A stretch of DNA of 64,000 nucleotides from Thiorhodococcus mannitoliphagus (GCF_010915725.1 NZ_JAAIJR010000007.1:16015-80014), one strand, 5' to 3'. Positions 1 through 9,651 are shown, counted from the stretch's first letter. The notes: generated by a model not told the origin, from the sequence alone. Program-made: numbers and translations.

Positions 1-872
1 ACGATCACGACAACGACAACGACAACGAGGAGGCAACGGTCTCGGAACTTGCGCAGCGAAGCACTAGCACGGCACCTCATATCACTGCTGTGCGCGTCCC
101 CGGCGATCTGTTCCAGATCGAAGCACCTGCCTCGCTGACGGGAGTTTCCTGCGTCCAGCATCACGGTCTTAGAGAGCGCCCATCAATTATTTCCCGCTGC
201 GAGCGATGCCGCCCGAAATCCCCCCTAGCCCCCCTTTGCGAAAGGGGGGAAGTTGTTGATGGACACTTTCTTAGCGAGCCTTGATGGCGCCTCGCTCGCC
301 CCTGAGCTGCCTGCATAACCACCCGAGTCGACGAACGGCAGAAAACCGGCCCCCCGTCACGCTTTGGGATTGGCCCGGGTTGTGACGCAACAGTCACCGT
401 CGTAGGATCGAAAGCATCCCTGGTTGCGGCTGGGTTGTGGTCTGTGAAGGCCGGCAGCGCGCCCGGTCATGTGCCGGTCAAGGAAGAGGCGCCCGACCAA
501 GCCCGCCGCACCAGGGTTGAAGAAAATGATTTCGCTGTCTATCCGATCTCGGTCGAGTGTTCACGAGGGAAGAGACACGGACGGATCATCGAACTGCTGA
601 CGCTTGGAGACGCTGTCGCATGCCGAGTTGGCATCTGGAGGACAGCTCGCGACAAGCCGGGTGGCTGAAGGCTCCCGAGTCCAGGCACTTCGAGCTGATC
701 CGCCGAGGGTGCTTGTCTATCACGTTCGGCGATCTGCTGTACTCAGACCCCACCCACGGTCACGTCGACCTGATACACCGGATGCTCCGAACGGAGCACC
801 CCGACCAGCCATCCGCGCCCCCGCTCGCCCCGCCGATCCTGGCCGACGGCTTTTCGCAACGAGTGGACTCAC
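1..872. other. left-edge region without a recognisable gene
   Basis: No protein family is recognisable on either strand. The first 30 bases hold a short tandem run of ACAACG-like hexamers. Positions 170-273 hold a small inverted-repeat element listed separately. The remainder up to the PAS gene at 873 contains only short open frames that look random. The edge of a gene outside the window cannot be excluded. Confidence 0.5.
170..273. repeat. MITE-like repeat, family A copy 1
   Basis: This 104-bp element is bounded by TA at both ends. Its ends are imperfect inverted repeats: left TAGAGAGCGCCCATCAA, right TTGATGGACACTTTCTTA. The centre holds a C-run/G-run hairpin (CCCCCCTTT GCG AAAGGGGGG). Its length equals that of copy 2 at 9503-9606. 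TA at both edges is the footprint of IS630/Tc1-mariner-type transposition. The element is too short to code for a transposase. Confidence 0.8.
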
Positions 873-1391
873 ATGAAACGAGAAATCACCCCCACAGGTG
901 TGGAGAAGGTGATGCGGGATGACGACTTCATCGTCTCCAAAACCGATCCCACCGGCCGCATCACCTACGGCAACCGCATCTTTATCGAGTTCTCCGGCTA
1001 TGCCGAGGCTGAGCTGATCGGCAGTCAGCACAACATCATCCGCCACCCGGACATGCCCAGAGGTGTCTTCAAGCTCCTCTGGGACAGCATCCAGGCTAAG
1101 CGCGAGTGCAACGCCTATGTGAAGAACATGGCCAAGGACGGCAGCTTCTACTGGGTGTTGGCCAATGTCACCCCAGACCTCGACGCCAACGGCAACATCA
1201 CCGGCTACCTGTCCGTGCGGCGCAAGCCCAAGCCCTCGGCGGTCGCTACGGTCGCCGACCTCTACCGCGCCATGCTCGCCGCGGAGCAAACCGCTGGTCC
1301 CAGGGACGCCATCCAGGCGTCAACCCAGATCCTCAACGCACTCCTCAGTGAAAAGGGCATGACCTATGACCAGCTTGTCCTTGCAATCTAA
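873..1391 (+). CDS. PAS-domain sensor protein, Aer-like (aerotaxis type)
   Basis: This 172-aa soluble protein is a single PAS domain (about residues 20-120) followed by a short helical tail. The segments [10 protein letters not shown] and [14 protein letters not shown] are the signature of the FAD-binding PAS of Aer, the redox/oxygen-taxis receptor. Unlike E. coli Aer it ends before any membrane anchor. The next gene starts inside its last 26 bases and encodes a membrane signalling protein with no ligand domain, so the two probably form a split Aer receptor (inference from the overlap). FAD binding is inferred from the motif only. Confidence 0.85.
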   Translation: MKREITPTGVEKVMRDDDFIVSKTDPTGRITYGNRIFIEFSGYAEAELIGSQHNIIRHPDMPRGVFKLLWDSIQAKRECNAYVKNMAKDGSFYWVLANVTPDLDANGNITGYLSVRRKPKPSAVATVADLYRAMLAAEQTAGPRDAIQASTQILNALLSEKGMTYDQLVLAI

Positions 1392-2820
1392 GATCGCGGT
1401 TCTGCTCTGGTCCGTGACAGGACTGACCCTCCTCTCCGCCGCCTACGTCTGGTTCCGATTCGGTATCGACCCCTGGATGGCAGTGTTTCCCGTCCTCGGC
1501 ATGGGTATCGCCGTCTGGGGCCAGACCCTGCTCGGGCGTTGCCTGGAGCCCATACGCAGGCTCACCGCACTGGTGAATTCCGTCAGCCAAGGCCGCTTCG
1601 AGCAGCGCATCACAGGGATCCGGGAGAACGACGAAATCGGCCAGCTGTGCTGGAGCATGAACGACATGCTCGATCAGCTCGAGGCCTTCTTTCGTGAAGA
1701 GGCGACCGCCTTCCGTCTGCACATGGATGGACACTTCGAGCGCAAGGCCTTCTCGGCGGGACTCCATGGCGGCTTCAAGCGCGCACTGGAGAGCCACAAC
1801 CAGCTACTGGATGGCATCGAGCAAGTGCAGCGCGAGAAGATGCACAACCGGCTGATCGGCCAGGTCCAGCAGCTCAACGCCAGCAATCTGCTCGCGAATC
1901 TGGCGTCCAATCAGGAAGACCTGATGCGCGTCAATCAGGAGATGCAGTCGGTGCTCGAGTTGGCCACCGCCACGGCGGGCGACGCCGAAGAGAGCCGCGC
2001 CTCGGTCAGTCAGGTCGTGACTCAACTGAACGCCATTGCCGAGCGCATCAATCAGGTTGCCAATACCGCCCTCGAACTCAACGAGCGCGGACAGGAGATC
2101 ACCACGGCCGTCGAACTCATCACGGCCATCGCCAACCAAACCAATCTGCTGGCCCTCAACGCCGCCATCGAGGCGGCGCGCGCCGGCGAGGCGGGCCGAG
2201 GCTTCGCCGTGGTCGCCGACGAGGTCCGCGCCCTCGCTGAAAACACCAAGAATGCCTCGGAATCCATCGCCCAGGTCATGGGCACCCTCAAGGGCGAGAC
2301 CGAGCGCATGCTGGAAGACTCCGACGCCATGCGCGACATGGCCAGCCACTCCAGCAAGCTCATCGGCGAGATGGAAGGGCGCTTCGGCCACTTCGCCCGC
2401 TCGGCACGCGAGACCGAAAGCCTGGCTGCACGCGCTCAGGACCTCGGTTTCGGCACCCTGGTCAAGGTCGACCACGTCATCTACAAACAGCGCGCCTACA
2501 TGGCCATCGGCACCGACGGCAAGGACGACAGCTACACCGACCCGATCAAGGTCGACCACCACCACTGCCGCCTCGGCAAGTGGTACGACACCACAGGCAA
2601 GCAGCACTTCGGCGAGACCCGGGCCTATGCCACCCTGGAGGCACCGCACTCACGCGTCCACGCCAACACCCACCGCATGATGGACTACCTCGGCACCGGT
2701 TGGGAGGCCAATCTGGAGATCCAAGAATCCATCGTCGACGCCATGCGCGAGACCGAGTCCGCCAGCGCCGAGGTCATGCAGATCGTGGATCGCATGGTGA
2801 TGGAGAAGCACGGGGCCTAA
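1366..2820 (+). CDS. methyl-accepting chemotaxis protein with C-terminal CZB zinc domain
   Basis: The 484-aa protein has two close membrane segments (about 10-30 and 36-56) with almost no periplasmic loop, then HAMP (about 58-112), a methyl-accepting coiled coil whose hairpin tip lies around residues 250-290 ([19 protein letters not shown]), and a C-terminal chemoreceptor zinc-binding (CZB) domain. The CZB ligand set is visible: His370, Cys401 in HCRLGKWY, and His428/His432 in HSRVH. The lack of a sensory loop and the 26-bp overlap with the PAS gene suggest that the PAS protein supplies the input. CZB domains in other bacteria bind zinc and respond to oxidants such as hypochlorite; that role here is inference. 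Confidence 0.93.
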   Translation: MTSLSLQSKIAVLLWSVTGLTLLSAAYVWFRFGIDPWMAVFPVLGMGIAVWGQTLLGRCLEPIRRLTALVNSVSQGRFEQRITGIRENDEIGQLCWSMNDMLDQLEAFFREEATAFRLHMDGHFERKAFSAGLHGGFKRALESHNQLLDGIEQVQREKMHNRLIGQVQQLNASNLLANLASNQEDLMRVNQEMQSVLELATATAGDAEESRASVSQVVTQLNAIAERINQVANTALELNERGQEITTAVELITAIANQTNLLALNAAIEAARAGEAGRGFAVVADEVRALAENTKNASESIAQVMGTLKGETERMLEDSDAMRDMASHSSKLIGEMEGRFGHFARSARETESLAARAQDLGFGTLVKVDHVIYKQRAYMAIGTDGKDDSYTDPIKVDHHHCRLGKWYDTTGKQHFGETRAYATLEAPHSRVHANTHRMMDYLGTGWEANLEIQESIVDAMRETESASAEVMQIVDRMVMEKHGA

Positions 2821-2841
2821 GTGGGGCGTCGGAACGCCCCC

Positions 2842-2886
2842 CGTATGAGCGCCGCCCGTGGGAGCGCCGCCCGTGGGAGCGCCGCC
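2842..2886. repeat. three tandem 15-bp units
   Basis: CGTATGAGCGCCGCC is followed by two identical CGTGGGAGCGCCGCC units, directly after a hairpin (GGGGCGT-CGGA-ACGCCCC, 2823-2839) just past the MCP stop codon. The hairpin has no T-run, so it is at best a weak terminator. The repeats probably arose by slippage. Confidence 0.6.
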
Positions 2887-3031
2887 CCGGCGCGACAGGC
2901 GCGCCGGGCGCGGAAGGCGAGGACCAAAGGCGCGCTGCGCAACGAGGGCGCACAGCACCGCCGAGCCCTGCCATGAGGCCGCGCACAGCTGTGGTTCGCC
3001 TTTCAGACGGGAGCCCAGCGCCCCCAAGGTG

Positions 3032-3385
3032 CTAGTCCGGAACCCGGATGTAGCCACGGATGGCTTGCTCGGCCTCGTCCGAGAGGTTCAGGAACGTCAG
3101 ACCGACCGTGAACCCATCCTCGTGTCCTGTCAGGATGCTGTTGGCCACGCGAACATTCACCTCGACGCCCAAGCTGCCAGACGGTCGCAGAGGCAGTCGG
3201 GTCTTGAGCAGGAAGAGGACTCCCTCGCGCGGATTGAAGGGGGCAACGATCCGCATACCTTCGACAGAGATGTCGACAATGGACACCGGAACTGTCCCGT
3301 AGCCCTCAGCAACGATCTCGGCGGCGCCGTGAAGCGCGCGCCGCTCATGTGCCCTTCGGCCATTTCCGTACCCAATGTCGTTCAT
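3032..3385 (-). CDS. PilZ-domain protein (c-di-GMP receptor)
   Basis: A PilZ domain fills this 117-aa protein. The first c-di-GMP motif is seen as RRAHERR (RxxxR type) near the N-terminus and the second as DISVEGMRI (D/NxSxxG), so ligand binding is likely retained. The start MNDIGYG is chosen because AGGA lies 7 bases upstream; an in-frame ATG at 3412 and longer forms are possible. It lies 227 bp downstream of the GGDEF-EAL gene on the same strand, making a local c-di-GMP source/sink plus receptor unit. The output target is unknown. Confidence 0.85.
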   Translation of the reverse strand: MNDIGYGNGRRAHERRALHGAAEIVAEGYGTVPVSIVDISVEGMRIVAPFNPREGVLFLLKTRLPLRPSGSLGVEVNVRVANSILTGHEDGFTVGLTFLNLSDEAEQAIRGYIRVPD

Positions 3386-3672
3386 TTTTGGTCCTGCCGA
3401 GCGCGGACTCATGGATGCGCCTTGCTTGATGCGAACGGCGAGCAAGAGTCAGGGGATCTTTGCGAGGCCGCGCCCCCTTACTGAGAAGAAGATTGTCCGA
3501 GTGCAGCACGGCAGCGCCCGACGCCCAGCCTGACATTAGGAGCAAGCAGGCGAAGAAGGCAAGCTGCGATAACGCCCTCCTCTGCTTGCCTCAGCTCAGC
3601 GCTTGAGGTGGTCCTAGCGCTGTCAGTCATCAGCCTCCGGCCGCTGCTGCGCCGGCGCCTTGTGGCGAACAC

Positions 3673-6600
3673 TCATTCGCCCGCCGTCTCCAGTCTCAGG
3701 ATCAATTCCCCGAGATGTCCGATCAGCGCGTCACGCGCCTCGAAGAGACTCGGCAGCCGCTCCTGCGCCGACGCCATCTCGCCATGCTCGGCGAGTGCCA
3801 TGATGCCGCTCGCCAGCTCATGCACTTTGAGGTGACTCCGACCGATCGCCTCAAAGGCTTCGAGTGCCCCATAGTGGGTCGATCCGCTGCCTTGGTACCA
3901 GCGTTCGAAACGACAAGGGTCTCTGTCGATCTCGGTCAGTCTCGCGATGTCCCCGTCATTGAGCGCATCAACAAATTCGTCGACCCAGCGGCGGTGGTTC
4001 TGCATGGCCATCATCAAGGGGATGTCATCCTTGCTAACGCCCTCGTCGACGACCATGCCATCGCCCTGCTCCGGCCAGGTCGACACCCACACAGGGATCG
4101 CAGCCGCGGGCATGGGGCGGGCAATGCCGAAGCCCTGACCCAAGCGGCAGCCGAGCGAGGTCAGTAGAGCCCCATGCTCGGGCGTCTCGACACCCTCGGC
4201 AATGACCGACCGCTTAAAGGCTTGAGCCAAGCGGACGACGCTCTCGACAATCTCCATGTCTTCCGGGTCGTCGAGCATATCGCGCACGAAGCTCTGGTCG
4301 ATCTTCAGCACGTCGATCGGCAAGCGGCGGAAGTAGGCGAGTGACGAATAACCCGTACCGAAGTCATCCAGGGCGAAGCGCAGCCCAAGTGCGTGGCAGG
4401 CCGTCAGGGTCTGACCGGCGCGCACAATGTCGCTCAAGGCCGAGGTCTCCAGGATCTCCATCTCAAGGCAACCGGGATCGCACTCGGGATGCTCGGCGAG
4501 CAACCGCTCCAGGCGTTTGGCAAAGCTCGGTTGCAACAGATGCCCGGCACTGATATTGACGCTGACCGGCAACTTGAGACCCTGGCGCTGCCAGCTGGCG
4601 ACCTGGGACAGTGCCGTCGCGATCACCCATTCACCGATGGCAATCTCCAGGTCGCTCCCTTCGACAATCGGCAGGAAAGCACTCGGCAACAGCAGACCCT
4701 TTTCGGGATGTTGCCAACGGATCAACGCCTCGACGCCGATGACCTCGCGACTGACCATGTCGACCTTGGGCTGGTAGTAGAGTTCAAACTCCTGTCCGCT
4801 CAATGCATCTTTGATGCATTCCAATTTCAGCCGGCGGTCTTGAATCAGCCGATCTTGCTCCGCGTCATAGAGGTGATAGCGATTCCGCCCCGCGTCCTTG
4901 GCGCGGTACATGGCCTGATCGGCATGGCGCAGCAAGATGTCGGCGCTCTCGACATCAGGCGGACTCAGGGTCACCCCGATGCTGGCGGAGACACGGTGGC
5001 TCACCCCTCGCACGACGATGGGACTCGTAGCCGTGGCCAGCACACGCTCGAGCAGAACATAACTGTCTTCCGCTCGTGCCAGGTCGTTGAAGAGCAGGAC
5101 GAACTCGTCACCGCCGAGTCGGGCCACCGTATCCTGTGCGCGCAACAGCTTGCGCAGCTGATTGGCAATGCCGATCAGCACCTGATCGCCCACCTCGTGC
5201 CCGTACTGATCGTTGATCGGCTTGAAGTCGTCGAGGTCGAGATAGCAGATGGCCATGAGCCGACCCGAACGTCGCGTTCTGGCGACCGCCTGTTCAAGGC
5301 GGTCGCTCAAGAGCCGCCGGTTCGGCAGCCCGGTCAGATGATCGTAGTTGGCGATCCGGTCCAGTTCCGCCTGGTGTGCCTTGAGTTCGCTGATGTCGGA
5401 GAAGACGCCAATATAGTTCTGGACCGAGTCGTCGGCATTCTGGACGGTCGAGATCGCCAAGAGTTCGGCGTAGATCTCGCCATCCTTGTGCCGATTCCAG
5501 ATCTCGCCCTGCCAAGCCCCTGTTTGCGTGATCGCATCCCACATCTCGCGATAGAAGGCCTCATCATGGCGACCGGAGGCGAGGATGTTCGGATCCTTGC
5601 CGAGCACGCTCGCCCGCTCGTAGCCCGTAATGGCGCTGAAGGCAGGATTGGTGTCGACGATGCGGTTCTCGGCATCGGTGATGATGATCGCCTCGAAGCT
5701 GTGCGCGAAGACGCTGGCGGCGAGGCGTAAGTCCCGCTCAGCCTGCTTGCGCTCGGTGAGGTCTTCGAAGGTCCCGTAGACATGCGTGACGCTGCGGTTC
5801 GATCCAGCCTCGGGATACCCCCGCGCGAAACACTGGCGTGTGCTGCCGTCGCGGCGACGAGCACGCAACTCCAGGGCGTAGGGGGTGCCCTCCTTGATCA
5901 CCGCGTCCATCGCCGTTTTCAGGCGCGCGAAGTCTTCGGGACAGAAGAGCCGATGGTGTTCGGTGAATGGCGGCACGCCCTCGGCCGGGTCCATCTGAAA
6001 GATGCGAAACAGCTCCTCGGACCAGCTGACACTGTTCGTCTCGACCTCCATTTCCCAACTGCCGACATGGGCGAGCTGTTCGGTGCGGGCGAGCATGGTT
6101 TGCAGGTGACGCCGTTCGACTTCTGCCTGCTTACGGTCGGTGATATCCCGAATATAGCCGTGCCATTGAACACTGCCGTCCGCTTGTAGCTCGGGCGATG
6201 CCTCCCCCTCGACCCATATCACGCGCCCCTCGGGACGCTTGACCCGGAAGCTGTCGCGCCAGGTGGTCAGGTGGTGCATCGACTCCGCGATCTTGGCCGC
6301 GACCTCTGGCCGGTCGTCAGGATGCAGCACGTCGAAGACGGCGGTCGCGTCCGTCGCGACCTCAGCCGGTTCCACGCCATAGATGTCGCGGATGCCCGCG
6401 CTGGCATAGGGAAAGGCGGTGCGCCCGTCGAGCCACTGTTGGTACTGATAGATCACGCCCGGCACATGGGCCGCAATCCTTTCGATGCGGCTATAGAGTT
6501 CCTCGCGCTCGGTCACGTCCTGAACGGTGCCGGAGAGCCGGACGACCTTGCCCTGGGCGTCCAGATTGGGCGTGCAGATGCTGATCATGGTGCGCTCCTC

Positions 6601-7968
6601 GCCGTCGGGGCGGCGGATGCGCAACTTGATCCGGTAGGGTTCTCCCCGCTCCGCGGCCCTGCGGACGGCCTGGTCGAAGGCGGCCCAATCGTCGGGATGG
6701 ATGTAGCGACGATGCGCCTCGTAGCTCGGTGGTCCGTCCTTGGGGTTCAGGCCCCAGATCGGAAACATGCCCTCCGACCAGCTCGCCTGTCTGGTGTTGG
6801 GGTCAAAGGTCCAACTCCCGAGCTGGGCGGTCCGCTGTGCCCACAGCAGCGCCCGCTCCTGCTCGGCGAGGTGCTGGTTGCTACCTTCCAACGCCCCCAT
6901 GGCGATGGCAACGCGCTGCTGTGCCTGAGTCCGAAGGGCGACCAGCAGTGCCAGTAGCAGGCTGAGGGTGAGCCCGCTCAGGCCGATCCATGTCGTGCTG
7001 TCGCTGCTTAGGTCGTGCTTGAAGAAGGGCGCCACCGTGACGGCGACCGACCATTGACGCCCCCCGAATGCCACCAGCTGGACCTTGCGCAAGGCTCCAT
7101 TGCTATCTGGGCTGATCCGCGCTGGCCCTGAGGTGAACAGCCGCTGCTCGGGCGCCGGGCGCTCGCCAGCGTAGACATCCAACCGCAGTCCGGGCTGCTC
7201 GAGGTCGGACTGTACAGGCCGCAGCACGTCTTGCATCAGATCGTGCATCCGCAGCGGCGAATAGACCCAGCCGAGCAGATTCGCGCGCCGCTCCGCCAGG
7301 CTGTCATGGGGGGCGTTGGCGCGATAGACCGGCAGGAACAAGACGAAGCCCGGTTGAACATCGGTGGCGTCTTCCTGCTTCAAGGTCACTCGGGCCGACA
7401 GGGCCGCCCTATCCTCATCCCGAGCACGGGTCGCCGCCTCCCAGCGCCGTGGCTCCGGGGCCATGTCATAGCCGAAGTCGCGCAGATTGCGACCGGAGAA
7501 GCGTTCGATATAGAGGACCGCGGCATAGAAGGCCCGCTCGCCCTCGGGGTGGATCTCGAATTGCGGAAACCCTTCCCGATGCACGGCGGCGACCCGTGCG
7601 TCCTTCTCGTCATCGGGGATCAGCAGCAAGAAGCCGATCCCCTGGATGCCGGGATACAGATCCTGCAGATTGAGCCCCTCGAAATAGCGGCGAAAGCGCT
7701 CGTGCGTGATCCACTCGGGGGTATCGAAGAGGGCCGCCGCGCCGCGCAGCAACTGGACGTTGTCCCGGAGCCGTTCGTCGATCAGGCCAGCGACCTTGCT
7801 CGCCAACTCATCGAGTTCCTGCTCCCGGTCTTGGCGCACATCCTCCTGGGCGATCGACCAAAGCCCAGCGGTCACCATGAGCCCGATGGCCAGGATCATA
7901 GCGGGCAGCAGGAAGGGGCGCCATCCGCCGAAGCGGCCGAGCGGGGGCAGGGTGCTGAAGGCCTTCAT
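3673..7968 (-). CDS. CHASE-PAS(x4)-GGDEF-EAL-CZB cyclic-di-GMP enzyme
   Basis: This 1431-aa membrane protein has, in order, a membrane segment (about 20-42), a periplasmic CHASE domain (about 75-300), a second membrane segment (about 325-350), four PAS domains (about 375-880), GGDEF (intact GGDEF at 952-956), EAL (EAL at 1080-1082, later DDFGTGYSS and IAEGVET) and a C-terminal tail. The tail has NHRRW, Cys1352 in DPCRFERWY, and HLKVH, the ligand pattern of a CZB zinc domain. Both catalytic motifs are intact, so it could make and break c-di-GMP; the net activity cannot be read from sequence. CZB after EAL is unusual, since in E. coli DgcZ CZB precedes GGDEF. A PilZ protein follows it. Confidence 0.93.
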   Translation of the reverse strand: MKAFSTLPPLGRFGGWRPFLLPAMILAIGLMVTAGLWSIAQEDVRQDREQELDELASKVAGLIDERLRDNVQLLRGAAALFDTPEWITHERFRRYFEGLNLQDLYPGIQGIGFLLLIPDDEKDARVAAVHREGFPQFEIHPEGERAFYAAVLYIERFSGRNLRDFGYDMAPEPRRWEAATRARDEDRAALSARVTLKQEDATDVQPGFVLFLPVYRANAPHDSLAERRANLLGWVYSPLRMHDLMQDVLRPVQSDLEQPGLRLDVYAGERPAPEQRLFTSGPARISPDSNGALRKVQLVAFGGRQWSVAVTVAPFFKHDLSSDSTTWIGLSGLTLSLLLALLVALRTQAQQRVAIAMGALEGSNQHLAEQERALLWAQRTAQLGSWTFDPNTRQASWSEGMFPIWGLNPKDGPPSYEAHRRYIHPDDWAAFDQAVRRAAERGEPYRIKLRIRRPDGEERTMISICTPNLDAQGKVVRLSGTVQDVTEREELYSRIERIAAHVPGVIYQYQQWLDGRTAFPYASAGIRDIYGVEPAEVATDATAVFDVLHPDDRPEVAAKIAESMHHLTTWRDSFRVKRPEGRVIWVEGEASPELQADGSVQWHGYIRDITDRKQAEVERRHLQTMLARTEQLAHVGSWEMEVETNSVSWSEELFRIFQMDPAEGVPPFTEHHRLFCPEDFARLKTAMDAVIKEGTPYALELRARRRDGSTRQCFARGYPEAGSNRSVTHVYGTFEDLTERKQAERDLRLAASVFAHSFEAIIITDAENRIVDTNPAFSAITGYERASVLGKDPNILASGRHDEAFYREMWDAITQTGAWQGEIWNRHKDGEIYAELLAISTVQNADDSVQNYIGVFSDISELKAHQAELDRIANYDHLTGLPNRRLLSDRLEQAVARTRRSGRLMAICYLDLDDFKPINDQYGHEVGDQVLIGIANQLRKLLRAQDTVARLGGDEFVLLFNDLARAEDSYVLLERVLATATSPIVVRGVSHRVSASIGVTLSPPDVESADILLRHADQAMYRAKDAGRNRYHLYDAEQDRLIQDRRLKLECIKDALSGQEFELYYQPKVDMVSREVIGVEALIRWQHPEKGLLLPSAFLPIVEGSDLEIAIGEWVIATALSQVASWQRQGLKLPVSVNISAGHLLQPSFAKRLERLLAEHPECDPGCLEMEILETSALSDIVRAGQTLTACHALGLRFALDDFGTGYSSLAYFRRLPIDVLKIDQSFVRDMLDDPEDMEIVESVVRLAQAFKRSVIAEGVETPEHGALLTSLGCRLGQGFGIARPMPAAAIPVWVSTWPEQGDGMVVDEGVSKDDIPLMMAMQNHRRWVDEFVDALNDGDIARLTEIDRDPCRFERWYQGSGSTHYGALEAFEAIGRSHLKVHELASGIMALAEHGEMASAQERLPSLFEARDALIGHLGELILRLETAGE

Positions 7969-8192
7969 GTTCTATCCGGCCCGGCACGCAAGCCGACCGC
8001 GTGCTCCCGAGGGGGGCGGTCATCTTTCGAAGGCCCTTTGATCACCTGTGTCATAGCTAGAGCATAGTCTGCCGGAGCGCTCCCTATAGGGCGCGAAGCG
8101 ACGCTCGCGTCAGAGGTCTCAGCGTTCGGCCTGAGATTTGTCGGTTTCGCGGTTGGTGTTTTCGTTAGGGTTGAGCTTTTCGGCACAGAAAA

Positions 8193-8622
8193 CGCCTGAT
8201 TACCGGTGAACTCAAATCCAAGGTCGACCGCATCTGGGACAGCCTGTGGGCCGGCGCCACCGACCAGGTCTGGTTCTACGACAGGCAGTGCGACGGCTAC
8301 TCGCTGGACGACAAGCGCACCCCGCAGCCGGACAAGAGCGACCTGCCCAACATCCTCGCTCGCTGGCAAGCCTACCGATCCGGGGGCAAGGACGAGACCG
8401 GGCGCCAGCGCACCGACCGCAGCTTCCTGGTACCCAAGGCCGAGATCGCCGGCAACGACTACGACCTCTCCCTCAACCGCTACAAGGAGGTGGAATACGA
8501 GGCGGTGGAGCATAATTCGCCTCAGGAGATTCTGCAGCGACTGGCCCGGCTTGAAGGAGGAGATTGCCGAGGGGCGGGGAGAGCTGGAATCACTGCTCGG
8601 GGCGAGCGCGGAGGTTGGCTAG
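8193..8622 (+). pseudogene. hsdM: remnant of type I restriction methylase subunit HsdM
   Basis: One frame reads TGELKSKVDRIWDSLWAGA, the typical HsdM N-terminus, and passes straight into the HsdM C-terminal region (VWFYDRQCDGYSLDDKRT, then DYDLSLNRYKEVEYE). The central methylase part with the SAM-binding and NPPF motifs is missing, so this is an internal deletion. A one-base insertion near 8547-8555 shifts the end: RLARL continues in the next frame as KEEIAEGRGELESLLG before a stop at 8620-8622. No hsdR or hsdS is visible. This is a dead relic of a type I R-M system. Confidence 0.85.
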
Positions 8623-8759
8623 GGACGTCTGGAGGGCAGCGAGGCAGCGTGCAACCCTGGCCAGGCGACCTCCCTCCCCATCCTCCCGGACGACCCTTGC
8701 CTGGAAACCAGCGCACGCCCAGAGTAAATGCATTGACGTATGTACACGGAGTCGATGCC

Positions 8760-9012
8760 ATGAGCACCCTGACCACGCGCGTTTTCCTGAACGGCAACAG
8801 CCAGGCCGTCCGCATCCCCGCCGAATTCCGGCTCGATACGGATCGCGTCGAGATCACCCGGACGGCGGACGGCGATCTGCTGCTGCATCCCATCCGCCAA
8901 GGTCGCGGAGCGGCCCTGCTGCGTGCCCTGGAAGGTTTCGACGACGACTTTAGCCGCACTGGAAGCAAACCGCGCCGAGCAGCCGTCGATGCAGGAACGC
9001 GAGCCGCTGTGA
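8760..9012 (+). pseudogene. vapB: VapB-type antitoxin, frameshifted
   Basis: The N-terminal AbrB/MazE-like DNA-binding fold is clear (TTRVFLNGNSQAVRIPAEFR). The frame breaks near 8945-8955 (after FDDDF). The normal VapB ending AALEANRAEQ...MQEREPL then continues one base out of frame and stops at 9010-9012, overlapping the start of the vapC frame as in intact vapBC operons. Read without the break, translation runs on to 9044 through unrelated codons. It is probably non-functional unless the break is a sequencing error. Confidence 0.8.
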
Positions 9013-9422
9013 GATACATGCTCGACACCAACATCCTGATCTAACTGCTCAAGCATCACCCGCCCGAGTTCGCGGCACGCGTCGATAGCCTTCCAGTGAC
9101 GGACAGCCTCTGCATGTCGTTCGTCACCTACGCCGAGCTGCTCAAGGGCGCTGAACGCAGCACCCGCAAGGCCGAGGTGATGCGGCGTCTCGATCAACTG
9201 ACCCGCCAAGTGCCCATCAGCTACCCGGCTAGCGCCGACATCTGCCGCCATTACGCCGCACAGTTCACCCGCCTCAAAGCGGCGGGAACGCCGATCGGCG
9301 CAAACGACCTCTGGATCGGCTGCCATGCCCTGGCCGAGGCGGCGACGCTGGTGACCAACAACGAGCGAGAGTTTCTGCGTCTGGACGGACTCGCGGTGGA
9401 AAATTGGGTGGTGTCGCTATGA
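9009..9422 (+). pseudogene. vapC: VapC-type PIN-domain toxin with in-frame stop
   Basis: The PIN-domain start MLDTNILI is followed at once by TAA (9042-9044), where VapC proteins usually have Tyr (ILIYLLKH). The same frame then continues uninterrupted to 9422 with the remaining PIN features, including FVTYAELLKGAE and IGANDLWIGCHALA. The acidic residues of the nuclease site are otherwise kept. A single TAC-to-TAA change explains the loss. An internal ATG at 9114 would give a product without the first catalytic Asp, so no nuclease is expected. Loss of both toxin and antitoxin fits neutral decay. Confidence 0.85.
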
Positions 9423-9471
9423 ACGCGGAGGCCGAAGGCCGCCGTCCGTTCCCCCTAGCCAAGTCGAGAGG

Positions 9472-9651
9472 ATGAGCATCGCCATGCCCTACATGTACAT
9501 CCTAAGAACGTGTCCATCAATTGTTTCCCGATGCGAGCGATGCCGCCCGAAATCCCCCCTAAACCCCCTTTGCGAAAGGGGGGAAGTTGTTGATGGACGC
9601 TTGCTAAAGTGCGCGGATGGCAGTTGCACGCCGGCCATTTCGTCCCTGTGA
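9472..9651 (+). pseudogene. GIY-YIG nuclease 5' fragment split by a MITE
   Basis: ATG at 9472 follows GAGAGG and encodes MSIAMPYMYIL, the typical beginning of small GIY-YIG proteins. At 9503 the family A element interrupts it. After the element the frame resumes with KCADGS. Deleting the element and one TA copy gives ATC CTA AAG TGC GCG GAT GGC, in frame (ILKCADG). Shortly after, GIY-YIG similarity is lost and a stop appears at 9649-9651, so the 3' part had also decayed or been deleted. Confidence 0.75.
9503..9606. repeat. MITE-like repeat, family A copy 2
   Basis: This 104-bp copy has TA at both ends, with left end TAAGAACGTGTCCATCAA and right end TTGATGGACGCTTGCTA. The central hairpin is CCCCCTTTGCGAAAGGGGG. 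It sits inside a GIY-YIG gene remnant. The restored empty site shows a 2-bp TA duplication, the best evidence in this window that the family moved by transposition. Confidence 0.88.

Noticed and set aside
557..922. Short open frames before the PAS gene
   Set aside because: Arg/Pro-rich random composition with no ribosome site and no similarity. They overlap the true PAS start.
4393..5730. Long open frame opposite the GGDEF-EAL gene
   Set aside because: It is a shadow on the opposite strand caused by high GC content. The minus-strand gene has complete catalytic motifs.
8490..9044. A single 184-codon open frame across the hsdM tail and vapB
   Set aside because: It joins the out-of-frame hsdM end, non-coding DNA, vapB and the first codons of vapC. 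The family matches change frame within it.
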